Positions 1 to 9,639 of a DNA stretch of 20,697 bases are shown here, in pieces. The stretch is taken from positions 52,230-72,926 of the forward strand of contig VHZZ01008160.1 of assembly GCA_009801015.1 (NCBI GenBank), given 5' to 3'. Made by a program: the position numbers and the translations under genes. This DNA is from Silene noctiflora. Its lineage: Eukaryota > Streptophyta > Magnoliopsida > Caryophyllales > Caryophyllaceae. Position 1 is the first letter of the stretch; each line of letters starts with the position of its first letter. The notes under the pieces are model-generated. The model worked only from the letters and a program-made list of their open reading frames with translations, did no database searches and was not told the origin of the DNA.

Positions 1-159
1 ATCCAAAAATTTTGAGTCTCTCAAGTATTGTCTTCGAGAGCTCTTATAAGAGTATGTCAGTTACAACAATAACATACAAATATTAAGTCTTACAACAATA
101 AGAGGATGCAAAATTATAACTACGTTAATCCCCGTTGCAACGCACGAGTGTCAAACTAG
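1..159 (+). mobile_element. Helitron 3' end (element starts before the window)
   Basis: The stretch ends in CTAG at 156-159 followed by T at 160. About 10 bases upstream is the self-complementary run CGTTGCAACG (133-142), followed by CACGAG. A short hairpin just before a terminal CTRR, with a T on the host side, is the hallmark of a plant Helitron 3' terminus (rolling-circle DNA transposon). The sequence resembles the reverse-strand terminus at 8276, so both probably belong to one family. No Rep/helicase coding is visible in the 159 bases present, so autonomy cannot be judged. The 5' end lies outside the window. Confidence 0.6.
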
Positions 160-727
160 TTTACACTAAACTAGGCAACAAAAAATCTAGTAAATAATTG
201 GCATATTTACAATTATTCTAAAAGAAACTGAACTGGAACCGTTTTTCACTCAAAAAACCGGAAAAAAAAAAAAAAAAAACAAAAAAGAAATTTTCAAGTT
301 TATAAATTCGGTTTTGCTTTAAAGCGGTTCGATTTTTTTTCCCCACCCCTTGTTTTATGGCTCTAAAATCTGAAGCAAACCTAATTATCCCATTTACCTA
401 TATGATACAGAGTGTCATTTAAGGGTGAGGTTCGTTCTTTTCAACTTAACTTCGTTTTAAAGTTAAGTTCAACTCTTATATGTTCAGCTCAGATCAGTAC
501 AAGTAAATTTAGGTCAACACCTATAAATTCATCAGCTATTCTAAGTTCAGCTCCTACAAACTCAACTTGTATTAATATTAATATCCCCTTTCTATAAAAG
601 TAAAATATTTAGCTTTTCCTATTGGCTCCTGAAATTTTGGGAGTATTAATGTAATTTTTTTCCTTAGGCAACGGACTCATATTGATATTATTGCTATAGA
701 TATTTTTTAAAATTATTATTAATATAA

Positions 728-761
<34 letters not shown>

Positions 762-1008
762 GCGGGAATAAACAACTAATTTCATGAGGTAAATTTTTAA
801 AATGTGAAAATTTAACTAAAAATTTCGGTTTTTCATTTTAAACGGAGAGCACCCTAACTAGCCCCCTCGCTCCACGAGTCGACCACTACAGTTTACATAG
901 ATGAAGAAGAGATTGATGAAAGAAAGAGAAAGAAATTAATATGGTTGTAGAATTAATAGTAGTACTAGTAATGAATGAAGGATGAGTATTTTGTTGTTGT
1001 AGTAAGCG
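160..1008. other. Intergenic, AT-rich, no gene seen
   Basis: No convincing coding frame is present. The stretch contains a poly(A) run around 261-280. At about 421-560 there is a block of short words such as GTTAAGTTCAACTC and GTTCAGCTC, which are reverse complements of the GAACTGAACT words at 5575-5640. The block is probably a truncated copy of the same MITE-like family; its left edge, with TTCGTTCTTTTCAACTT, resembles that family's end. The short open frame at 412-597 is made of this repeat and is not taken as a gene. Confidence 0.5.
728..761. repeat. (ATT)n microsatellite
   Basis: About eleven uninterrupted ATT units run from 728 to 761, inside AT-rich intergenic sequence. Tracts like this are usually length-polymorphic between individuals. 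No gene function is implied. Confidence 0.9.
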
Positions 1009-1103
1009 AGGCGTTTGAATGCTCTTCCTTAAATTCAGCATTTAAGTGTATTTAAGATGATCAGCACTTAATGAATCCAAGGCTGGTAGAGAAGCCTCAC
1101 TTG
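1009..1103. repeat. Possible short MITE or palindromic remnant
   Basis: The segment starts GAGGCGTTTGAATGCTC and ends near GAAGCCTC, so the first and last bases form a weak inverted repeat (GAGGC with GCCTC). Inside, ATTCAGCATTTAAGTG is partly complementary to CAGCACTTAATGAAT. This resembles the small hAT-like elements whose ends read GGCGTTTGAATGC, recalled from memory. No target duplication can be seen, so the call is weak. Confidence 0.3.
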
Positions 1104-1149
1104 CTAACTATAACGGACTTTCTCCTTATCTCTCACTCTCTCACCAAAC

Positions 1150-1335
1150 ATACCTTCTTATTAGGTAGCTAATCCGATATCCGATCCAAATTTGATTTCC
1201 GGTTCTGATATTTGATCTGAAAATTCAAAATTTCATTATCCGCTACTTGATTTGAAAGGCTATGGATCCGATTTTTACTATTCGAAATTTCAGATATGAT
1301 ATCCAGTATCCGATCCGGTTTAGATAATGAGCCAA
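1150..1335. repeat. Degenerate GATATCCGATCC-type simple repeat
   Basis: Words such as CCGATATCCGATCC, GATATTTGATCTG and GATATCCAGTATCCGATCC recur irregularly over roughly 185 bases. This is a decayed short-period repeat rather than coding sequence. The rest of 1104-1657 shows no gene; TACGGAGTAATTA near 1371 looks like a leftover Stowaway end. Confidence 0.5.
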
Positions 1336-1659
1336 AATTGCAAGAAATCGAACATTTTAATTCTGAAGTACGGAGTAATTACACAAGATATAAAACTAAC
1401 GTAATACGTAATAGGCAATAGTCCACCAAATACAAAGAGAAATATCCGAATGCATAACTTAGTCTTGAAGTAATCTTAAATGGAATAGTCTATTATAAAA
1501 CCAACACGACATTCAAATATTCCAACATACGAAACAAAGTCTAAACATAAGAACATGTTTTGAGTATGTAATGCCTAACAATTGTTATATTAGACTAAGT
1601 CGTTTTTGTAGCTTTCATGTCTCTGCATGGAGACATGTACGTAGAATTTTAGAAACGTA

Positions 1660-1864
1660 TTTCCTTCCGTTCAGATTATACATTCGTTTTCCCAATTTGA
1701 ACAAATCAGGTCAAGCTTTATATACAGTTTGGATATATTATCGAGTGTTGGAAATAACCGCGCACGCATATATATAGTTTCTTCGTCTAAATATTTATTT
1801 ATCTTTGATTGAAATACCCTTCATTAAAAATAGAAAAGTAAACAAATAATTAAAACAGATGGAG
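1660..1864. mobile_element. Degenerate Stowaway-like MITE
   Basis: TA dinucleotides at 1658-1659 and 1865-1866 flank a 205-base segment. The left end reads TTTCCTTCCGTT, and the right end, read on the minus strand, is CTCCATCTGTT. These are imperfect inverted repeats related to the Stowaway (Tc1/mariner) terminus CTCCCTCCGT, which inserts at TA. The length equals that of the better-preserved copy at 17026-17230. The internal sequence is AT-rich and non-coding; the open frame at 1571-1777 lies partly within it and is not believed. Confidence 0.5.
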
Positions 1865-1866
1865 TA

Positions 1867-2455
1867 TTTGACATTCAATAATCAGTACTCAATAATGTCG
1901 CTTAATCTATCAATATAATCAAAAGGTAAGCCTAAGTGCAAACTGCATACAACGACATTTGTGAATTAATCTTGCATTATTATCATTGTGGCGTTTCCAT
2001 TTATTTAGTATAATCTTTTTTTTTTTTTTCATTAAACCACCTTTTGATGATATTGCCGTCAATTTCTTCATAACTTCATTATTTCAAAGGTTATTTTAAT
2101 TAGTAAATAAATGATGTTTTAATAATGTTATTTGCTACTGTATAAATTAGTAGAGAGCATAATCACTATAGCAAGCTGAATAAAGGTATATAGCTTCCAA
2201 CTTATTAGCACAAATTCAATGTTCACGATTTTGTAATGACTAGAATTAAGAGGAAGTAGGGATTTCCATAATAGAGTAATTGAGTTGGAATTAAAGACAA
2301 TTAATGATCAATTAGTTTGTTGATAGTTGATATTTGTTGACATGAAACCTTTAATTACTTAAATTCATATTATTTAATTTTTTTTTATTTTACTAATTAA
2401 CTAGTTAGTTAACCAATCATAAAATCCCCCTTTCCCCCTCTTGTACTCTTTATAA
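1867..2455. other. Intergenic, AT-rich, no gene seen
   Basis: Nothing beyond AT-rich single-copy-looking sequence is visible, apart from a T-run near 2014-2028. No open frame of useful length, RNA gene or clear transposon end was found. Confidence 0.5.
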
Positions 2456-2633
2456 AAGCAAGTCCATTGGTTTGGTTTAAGGACTTGCTTACAATTTTAA
2501 AAAATTGCATTGCAAGTTAATGGCTAATAAACCATTGAACAAATACATACGAAGTATATGATAGCTTAAATCAAGGAATTAGCTTCATTAAGCTAATAGC
2601 TGATGTGGAAATGGTAGCTTACCGTTAAACTTG
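2456..2633. mobile_element. Putative MITE with AGCAAGT termini
   Basis: The left end AAGCAAGTCCATTGGTTTG resembles the right end read on the minus strand, GAGCAAGTTTAACGGTAAG, at about 12 of 19 positions. The left arm also carries its own hairpin: AAGCAAGTCC (2456-2465) is perfectly complementary to GGACTTGCTT (2481-2490) across a 15-base loop. No target duplication is obvious, so the superfamily is left open. No coding capacity is present. Confidence 0.4.
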
Positions 2634-2869
2634 CTCTAACATCGCCTTCCCTGCGCTCATTAGCCCGGGTTTCCAACCTAGTAATATAAACATACTCCGT
2701 AATAAATAAGATAAAAGCAGAATGTCTAATATATTAGCAAAACAATTGATCTATTTATGCAAGTAGGATGCTATTAACCGTTTTAATCTTAAAACGAATA
2801 TTAAGTGTGATTAATTGGATGATTTTAGGATATTAGAACTATGCATGTGACACAAGGGGGAGGGGGTTG

Positions 2870-2940
2870 TCGGATGTGCGCAGCCTTTTCCTTGTGTTAG
2901 CATTTAGCAACATGCGAAAAAATTGTTTTCGAATGACCAA
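2870..2940 (+). mobile_element. SINE-derived 3' fragment
   Basis: The segment starts TCGGATGTGCGCAGCCTT and ends TTTTCGAATGACCAA. From memory, GGATGTACGCAGCCTTACC followed by a GTTTCCGATTGACC block is a motif of a widespread plant SINE 3' region. A second copy lies at 12277-12315 with the same start and end words but a deleted middle. No RNA polymerase III A and B boxes are found upstream, so this is a 5'-truncated or decayed copy. Confidence 0.45.
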
Positions 2941-3169
2941 GATGAAAATTACATTGAGAATTTGTGGGAGTTAATTGAGGTACTAGGCTAATATTGTAAA
3001 ATTATGCATGTGACACGTAAGTAAAATGGACAAGGACTAGGATCGAAAACGTTGGAGAAAAAAAAAAGGAGGAGAAGGGGGTGCATGGAGGGACGTGCAT
3101 GGGACAGGGATAGGTAAACGTAGTTGTTTATTAAAAGCGAGGATGTTGAGAAGAATTAAAGTTTCACAA

Positions 3170-3345
3170 ATTCAGGACAATATCCGTCACATGCTTATGA
3201 CGGATCAAATAAAATCCATATAAATAGATAAAATATGTCATTTGTAACTGACTTTTTAGGCACTTTAATTTTGTTATCTACCTATATAGGTGATATATAC
3301 TTGACACATCACATGCATATCCGTCACAAGGGAGACTTACCGTTA
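3170..3345. mobile_element. Degenerate CCGTCACAAGGGAGACTTAC-family MITE
   Basis: The right end, ATATCCGTCACAAGGGAGAC followed by TTAC, is read on the minus strand as GTAAGTCTCCCTTGTGACGG. The left part carries CAATATCCGTCACATGC followed by TTATGACGG. The same word set (GTAAGTC start, GACGGATATTATCCGTC core) forms the ends of the clearer element at 9278-9457. The left terminus looks eroded and no target duplication is evident. There is no coding content. Confidence 0.45.
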
Positions 3346-5552
3346 AAGGTTTTGCATTCAAGAAGGATGGGTTATTTAAAGTTTAATTATTATTGATTCA
3401 TAGGTCATGGGGATGTGGTTGCCGGCTGATATAGCTGACGAGGTTGTTGTGCTTTTAAATGACCTCTACTCGAGTCTCTTAATTTGTTGAATTATGACCC
3501 TATTTTGTGTATAAATTTGTTGAATTATGGCCCCTGAGACTGTAATGATTAAATTGATAGGAATGTGACATACATGGTTGAAACTTGATTATCAAAACCT
3601 AATGCTTCACCTTGGAAAAAATTTTAAATGTGCCATTTTAACAACAATAGTTGTATTTGAGGAGGTGTCATATCCAGCGAATTAAGGGCAAGAAAGAGTT
3701 GACTAACTCGGTATACGTTTATGTTTTGTCAAATACTGTTGTAAGTTCTCATAGAAGCTCGTGGTACATACGGTCTATCCTACCCTGATCTTGAATAAGA
3801 TAAAGCTTAGCCTTTGACCTAATTTTTTAGGAAACAAAACCAGGTTAATTGTGTTGTGCCTAGTCAAGGACGATCTCTAGTCTTAATTATCATCAAATAT
3901 CGTGTCTTTAGTCGTGTTAACTTAGACCTTTTTCTTTCCAGGTTAGTAGACGTTAATTTGTGAATCGTAACCAAATTCTGTTTGATAATCTCATGTTCGA
4001 AATGTAATTAAATCAATTATAAGCTCATACGGCAAGCAGTTGGGATGTGGTTGGACTCAAGTAACTCGACCCTAAACCGAGCCGATTTGGTTGGTTAAGG
4101 CAATCAAATTTTGGTTGAATGGAACTTGAAACATGTTGAGTTAAATGAATAGGGGTAGGTTAGATTTGTTGGCCTGGTATTGTAAGTTGTAAGCGAGACT
4201 GAAGCGGCATTGAAGAGGTGTTTTAAGTTCAACTGTACAATAAAGCCTGTATTTAATACATACACTCCTACTACGCTCTTACTATCCTCTTATTACGTCA
4301 CACCTTCTATTTACTACTAAACCCCTTCACTCTACTTGGGACGATCTATAATACTGAGTGATACTATCATCATAATCATATTCATATTCATATTCATATG
4401 CCATGCACGGTTCCATGCACCCGAATAATTTTGATACGTGACGTGAACAGCCGCAAAGTATACCCATCTGGTCAAGTTCTATACGTAGTAGCAAACATTC
4501 ATATCTTAATTTTATAATTTCTAAAATGTTTCATAGGTTAAGTCGCGGAGAAATTCCTATCACGTGATTACAATCAAATAGCACTCGGTATTGTCCGGGC
4601 AACTATTTCATCGACTTAATACCGGGTCCGATTCATATCAGGTCAAGTTAGCTGTCGAGTACGAGTCACTGATCGTCTGGTCATGTCAGGTTACGAGACG
4701 TCATCTAATTGATTCGGGTCGTTCCGTTTCGATATGCAATATATTCTCAGATTCTGTCAGATCAGGTTTGCTCGTGTTCGAGTCGGGTCAGATTTGTGAG
4801 CTCTACTAGTCATAAGTCATAATTCATCCACATTCACCTTTAACCATAGAAAGTAATTAAATGAAATGACAAAATTAAATATGAAGGGACTTACCTTTGC
4901 ATAAAGTCGTATTTACCAAGTTAAATTAAACTATCTATCTTATTCATTGAATGAGTTATTAGGGTACAAAGTATGGTAGTCATGAAATAAAGTGCCACAT
5001 ATATAATTTGGATGACAACCCCATAACAATTAACACGAGTGCGTCAAGTACACAATATGATTCACCGGACTAACATATATAAACACTTATACAGTATGTT
5101 GAAGAGCCAGCCATACATATTGGTAATTTGGTATGACCGTAATAAATAGGTTAACAATATAATGTAAGCTACAAGATTCAATTCAAACAAACAGTACACG
5201 TTGTGTTGTACTCGTTTTTTGACATGACTCATTACAAATGAAAACAAATTTAAACATTAAGACGGATAATTAATAAAGCCAAGCATAAATGTTGACGACT
5301 ACTACTACTATTACTATTACAAGTCCACAACAGAGAGAAGTAAGAAGTTGGTTAGGACTACGCCATCCATGCTATTAAAGTAGCAACTCCTTACTGGAAT
5401 TGCAATTAATATGGATGTCCAGCCACAACTTGGTTTAGCCCGTCACAGGTGAAGACGTCGTAGTAGCGATGTTAATGGCCACGATTTGGACCCGACTCAA
5501 CTGAATCCGAATTTCTGAAATTAATATTACATTGATTTATATTCAAGCTGAC
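3346..5552. other. Long intergenic stretch, no gene seen
   Basis: No open frame here looks like protein. Small simple-sequence tracts are present: an ATTCAT-type tract at about 4369-4400, and ACT triplets around 5297-5322. Between about 4570 and 4800 a diffuse repetition of GGTC, GTCGGGTC and GTCAGATC words underlies the short frame at 4591-4809. That frame is best read as low-complexity sequence. Confidence 0.5.
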
Positions 5553-5727
5553 TAGGCCCTATTTTTTTCGGCTGATAGGAACTGAACTTAACTGAATAGA
5601 GCCGAGCTAAACTGAACTGAATGGAGCTGAGATGAATTGAATGAAGCTAAAGTAAGAGTTAATTTGTAAAGAGATTATCTGAATAGAGTAGACTTGAATC
5701 GAAATTAAACCAGAAAGAACATGCCTA
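5553..5727. mobile_element. hAT-like MITE with internal CTGAACTGAAT repeats
   Basis: The left end is TAGGCCCTATTTTTTTCGG. The right end, read on the minus strand, is TAGGCATGTTCTTTCTGG, giving imperfect inverted repeats of the TAGGC type seen in hAT-derived MITEs. Between them, words close to CTGAACTGAAT and GGAGCTGAGA repeat irregularly (about 5580-5645), a small internal minisatellite. No 8-bp duplication could be found at the edges, so the ends may be slightly off or mutated. Related internal words occur at 421-560 and 9615-9645. Confidence 0.5.
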
Positions 5728-6119
5728 TATTACATAGTCCGAAATATTGATGTCCAAATGCAACACTACTAGTGTATTAGATCTGAGTAGGATCCACTGA
5801 CAATTATGGAATACTTTCTAATTTTGATCGTCGGGGTGAAAAGATAGATCTATTCCCCGTCCATGGATTTAAATCTAATTGAGATCAGCCGAGTCTAAAA
5901 TACGGACCCTTAGTTACGCCTAACCGGTATCAAGACGAAAAAATCGGATATCAAATACAAACCATAATGATGATATTAGAAATATCGTACAAGAGTTACT
6001 GAGATTATTTGTAGGGCCACATTCAATCGGCCTTTACAATTGCCCTATTAAATTCTTGGTTGCAGTTATTTGCCTCCTTCAACACCACCATTATGATCTC
6101 TCCCACTCCTCTTTCTCCC
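5728..6119. other. Upstream region of the WW-domain gene
   Basis: No coding sequence is seen. The last part, about 6060-6119, is pyrimidine-rich (words like CTCTCCCACTCCTC), as is common just upstream of plant core promoters. Specific operator-like elements could not be assigned by eye. Confidence 0.4.
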
Positions 6120-6127
6120 TATATAAG
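6120..6127 (+). promoter_or_regulatory. TATA box of the WW-domain gene
   Basis: TATATAAG follows directly on a pyrimidine-rich patch (TCTTTCTCCC). It lies 118 bases before the ATG at 6238. With the usual spacing of about 30 bases, transcription would begin near 6150, giving a 5' leader of roughly 85-90 bases. The position and context make a core promoter plausible; the start site itself is inferred. Confidence 0.6.
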
Positions 6128-6237
6128 CACACCATCATATTTACTTGTTCACTTTATCATTCACCAAACTCCCCAATTAAATACAACTTGAGAGACTAGA
6201 AAAAAAAAAAAGATCATTTGAGTAGAAACTACACAAG

Positions 6238-7057
6238 ATGGTCTCATTTCAGACACCTTTTCTCGAGTTAAACCAAAGAAAGACAACTCTCGAATCCGAT
6301 ACCAACTCGAAAAAAAGAAAATGGGATCATGATCCTCAAGCTGAAGACATCCTCCCTTTCAAACACTGGATGAATCACAAGGGTGTTCCTGCTACTGCTT
6401 CCGCCACAACCACTAGATATTTCTCTGATATCGAACTTCATCTTGAGACACCGTTGCCATCAGAATGGCAACGGTGCCTTGATATTCAGGTAATAATTTT
6501 AGTTCAAATGATAAAAATATTATTAGTAAATGTAAAGTTTTTAAAAGTAGTTCCTTAAAAATTCTACTTTTTGCATGCAGTCAGGAGAAATACACTTCTA
6601 CAACACAAGAACACAAAAAAGAACAGCGAGAGATCCTAGGGAAACTTCAGAAGAGCCAAGTAGTCCTCGGGATTGTCACATGAGTTTGGACCTTGAGCTT
6701 AACCTGCCTTGTGGGTCACGCAACCATAATTCTTCATCAAAAGTTTCAGAAGAAACAAAACCAGCGTTCAAGAACAAATCCAGCATCTCACCTCCAAGGG
6801 AACCCACCAATTTATTCAAGAATCTCAACAGTACAATTGAGAGGAATTTCTTCGATAACCTGAAAGAGTCCAAGGAGGACGTTGTTGACTCTAAAGAGGA
6901 CGGGGCAGCAGAGATGGTGGCTGCCGCCTGTATGCGGTGCCACATGCTGGTGATGCTTCAAAAATCTTCACCAACGTGTCCCAACTGCAAGTTTGTCCAC
7001 CCACCGTACCATAGCCCGCCGGACCTTTTCAACCCGACACTTAGCCTCTCTTGCTAA
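6238..7057 (+). CDS. WW-domain protein, CFL1 (CURLY FLAG LEAF1)-like; two exons
   Basis: Exons 6238-6489 and 6581-7057 join in phase 0 into a 242-residue protein. The start has a good context (CACAAGATGG) and an in-frame TAG 15 bases upstream. Residues 24-28 (SKKRK) form a basic, possibly nuclear-targeting patch. Residues 73-103 are a WW domain, LPSEWQR ... FYNTRTQKRTARDP, with W77, Y91, N92, T95 and P103 in place; the second tryptophan position is A100. Residues 118-126 (MSLDLELNL) form an LxLxL EAR-type repression motif. A C-terminal CxxC pair (C201/C204 and C217/C220) may bind zinc. This order matches plant CFL1-type proteins as I recall them. Rice and Arabidopsis CFL1 influence cuticle development and interact with the homeodomain factor HDG1. 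I infer a nuclear regulatory adaptor of the same family; the exact orthologue is not established. No neighbouring gene suggests a pathway. Confidence 0.85.
6490..6580 (+). other. Intron of the WW-domain gene
   Basis: The 91-base intron begins CAG|GTAATA and ends TTGCATGCAG|TCAGG, so it has canonical GT-AG borders. It is T- and A-rich with in-frame stops, as expected for a dicot intron. Removing it joins Q84 to S85 without a frame change, and the junction lies inside the WW domain. Without splicing the first open frame would run to 6558 and lose most of the domain. Confidence 0.85.
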
Positions 7058-7149
7058 TCAAATGAGCTATGTCAATAGTTATTTAGGTAATAATAATAAT
7101 GATAAAATCTAGCATATGCTAAATTATGCAAAAGAAAAAAAAAAGGAAA

Positions 7150-7155
7150 AATAAA
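7150..7155 (+). terminator. Poly(A) signal of the WW-domain gene
   Basis: AATAAA lies 93 bases after the stop codon, in an A-rich stretch followed by AT-rich sequence. This is a normal distance for a plant near-upstream element. Cleavage would be expected some 10-30 bases downstream. Confidence 0.55.
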
Positions 7156-7159
7156 ATAT

Positions 7160-8274
7160 AATAAGATTATTATAAACTAGGAGTCCATGAGAAATTCTTA
7201 AGTGATCACTTCTTCTCTATTGGTTGTTTAATGGTTATCAGTTGGACAATTAAGAAGTGTAAATATGGATTATGGGAAGTATATTAGTACAACATGTAAA
7301 AGTTTAGCTATATTAGAAGTTTGAGTAAAATATTAATTAGTTGGTTAATAATGTGTTTTAGCTTCCTAAAGTGTTTTAGTTGAGAGTAATTGATTAGCAC
7401 AAAGTCTTAGTTGAGACGAGTCGAACAGCATGGGTAAGACAAAAAGAAAGTTTCTAGCGACTAGAAAAATAATTGTCCTATCTAGCCAACTTGGTTATTA
7501 TTTGACCCGTTTTATTCTTAAAATGAATACATCTGTCTAAAGAGAGACCAATTAATTGATTAGAATGGTTAACAAAAGATGATGGAGGTGTCAAAGTGTT
7601 TTAATTAGGCTTTGTATTTTGGTACTTAGTCATCATTCAACCGCAATGGTTTATTGTATATAAAAGGGAAAGGGGTAAACTAACACCTATTAATAAGGGC
7701 TCAACTTCCACCTAGCTAACATTCATGGCATTAGATGTGTATATTCACCAAAACTTGCCTGAAATTGAATGAATGAGAGTTAATGCTTTGTTGCATGTTC
7801 CTCTGAAAGAGAGCAATACGAAAAGATATAGCTCTACAAAATTAATTCCCCTTCAAAGATGGGCGAGGCGAATCCATGACCACTCATAAAGCCAAGGACT
7901 TCCTAAATTCTTGCTTCGTCATACTACAGTAATCTAGAGCTTCAGGGTAACTACAACTTGTTTGGTGTCTTGGCTATTTCCTAGTTTATGATCATGCTTT
8001 TAAATGTCCACAATGGCATTCAAAGTTGAAACGTGCCCGAGTTATCAAGGTTTTTAAACTTACTTTAGTCGATTTACAGCCAAACATAAGATCAAGTATC
8101 CTTTGTTTCAAAAGCACGACTAGAGGATGAGCACTAGCCAAAACCCTCCGTCTATTTTATGTGCGCCATTTAAATACGGCTCACTAAGTAGTCACTTTCT
8201 TTAATTTATCCTTTTCTTCTATATCTTTCGGTATGCCATTACTAGTCCCCATTATTCCTAACTTTTAAAAGGGT
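7160..8274. other. Intergenic, no gene seen
   Basis: No coding frame is recognised. Around 8145-8175 the words ACCCTCCGTCTATTTTATGTG and GCGCCA look like a single Stowaway-type left end. No matching right end appears before the Helitron terminus at 8276, so it is probably a truncated relic. The rest is featureless AT-rich sequence. Confidence 0.45.
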
Positions 8275-8275
8275 A

Positions 8276-8310
8276 CTAGTAGGTTGCCCGTGCGTTGCAC
8301 GAATTCTAAA
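8276..8310 (-). mobile_element. Helitron 3' terminus on the minus strand
   Basis: Read on the minus strand, CGTGCAACGCACG (a hairpin with stem CGTGC/GCACG and loop AAC) is followed by GGCAACCTACTAG and a host T. That is the Helitron 3' arrangement of hairpin, about ten bases, then CTAG|T. It matches the terminus at 133-159. The element body would extend to higher coordinates. Its 5' end (TC... on the minus strand) was not found, so only the terminal 35 bases are marked. Confidence 0.6.
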
Positions 8311-9277
8311 ATAATTGGCTATATGTAAAATGTTTAAGGGCGGTTTAGTTTTTATTGTGTAAAGAGAATCTTAGGACTATTATAGTGCTAACATAACTTG
8401 ATTAACGGTCATTATTAATTCATCTTGTGATTTAATTAGCTACGCTAATTGACACTTGGATGACACATTTTTTTCTTTAGATAACAGTTGTGAAAGGTTT
8501 AATCGGTAAAACAAAACAAACACAACAACTCATTTCGTATTTTAATTTACTTAACATACAATATATATGTATGAATACATCTTCTCTCTTTTGATCTTTA
8601 TTATATCTAAAGTATGATAAATGACCAATATAAAATGAGCTTGATTAAAAGTGTTCTTACCTTTTCTTTTTCCTTCTTTTTCTAACCTTAAATGGTTATT
8701 TTCTCCTTAATCATTTGGTGGCTTTGGTTAACTCATTATTAGAACTTTTCCCCTTGGATCTACAATGATTTATTTCTACTCATTTTCATTGTTCATCTTG
8801 TTTTCTTGCCAACACTATTAAAGCTCGTCCTAAAAATACATATTAACCCAATTTATTGGGTCCCTCCTGATTCCCCAGGGCATAAAATCAATATAGCTCC
8901 CTCCATTTGCGCAACTCCTCTTTTGGTGGGAAGTGGTTGGATTGTCTGAGATCATTTAGGACAGTGATTAGAAGGTTGGACTTTCAAGTTTATCACTTTT
9001 ATGCCTTTGGAACGAACTACTTGTCATTCAGGTTGGCCTTCTTTCCGTTGAAATGACGTGTTTTTTATGTTGAGCTAATACCATCATACATTCTCATTAA
9101 AATCTTTAAAAAAGACCACGAATATCTAAATTGTGTTATCTTTTCAAGTGAGTTTGTGTAAAATGTAATTTCCTACATGTAAAAAAAAAATGTGATGTTT
9201 TAATAAGCTTATGTGATAGTAGCTTGGTGAATGTAAGTTAAAATGAAACCAAAGTTGTTTTTGCCATTAGGTGTATA
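8311..9277. other. Possible Helitron body or intergenic DNA, no gene seen
   Basis: This would be the interior of the minus-strand Helitron ending at 8276 if that element is intact. It contains no helicase or Rep motif in any frame I could read, so the element would be non-autonomous. CTCCCTCCATTTGCGC at about 8896 may be another stray MITE end. Confidence 0.35.
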
Positions 9278-9457
9278 GTAAGTCTTGCTTAAGACGAATA
9301 TTATCCTTCTTAAGCTTAAAACAAGTTAAATACTACCACATGGTGGTAATAAAGACAAATATTTTGGCATTTCCTAGGCAACTTGCCATATGATTTGGTA
9401 TGTATTTGAGTCGTCTTAAACTTAAGACGGATAATATCCGTCATAAATGAGAATTTG
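9278..9457. mobile_element. MITE with long imperfect inverted repeats (GACGGATATTATCCGTC type)
   Basis: The left arm contains AAGACGAATATTATCCTTCT followed by TAAGCTTAA. The right arm, read on the minus strand, contains ATGACGGATATTATCCGTCT followed by TAAGTTTAA. The two pair over about 43 positions with some mismatches. The centre carries the hairpin TACCAC-ATG-GTGGTA. No coding content is present. Long terminal repeats and small size suggest a Mutator-like MITE, but no 9-bp duplication is visible, so the superfamily is an inference. Confidence 0.6.
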
Positions 9458-9493
9458 ACCCGTCTTAAACTTGCCATATGATTTGGTACGTAT
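9380..9493 (+). repeat. Pair of 26-bp direct repeats around a MITE arm
   Basis: The word AACTTGCCATATGATTTGGT plus six more bases occurs at 9380-9405 and again at 9468-9493, with a single difference (TATGTAT versus TACGTAT). The 62 bases between them are mostly the right arm of the MITE at 9278-9457. The arrangement looks like a local duplication made during insertion or repair. Confidence 0.7.
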
Positions 9494-9639
9494 CATTGAT
9501 AGTGGGTGCCTGGGTGGGGTCGTAAGTGGTTTTCATGTATCGGCTAAGGAAATGTAACCAGACTACATACCCACCTATAATATATCCCCTTTGAATAAGA
9601 CCTTATTTTTTTTTGGGCGGAACGAAGTTGAAGTGAACT

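Noticed and set aside
412..597. Short plus-strand open frame of 61 codons
   Set aside because: It starts without an ATG and consists of short repeated words of a MITE-like family; the composition is serine- and threonine-rich by repeat bias.
4591..4809. Plus-strand frame of 72 codons
   Set aside because: It sits in a diffuse GGTC/GTCGGGTC repeat region and shows no conserved motif.
6676..6945. Minus-strand frame of 89 codons
   Set aside because: It lies antisense to exon 2 of the WW-domain gene, which has clear domain and splice support.
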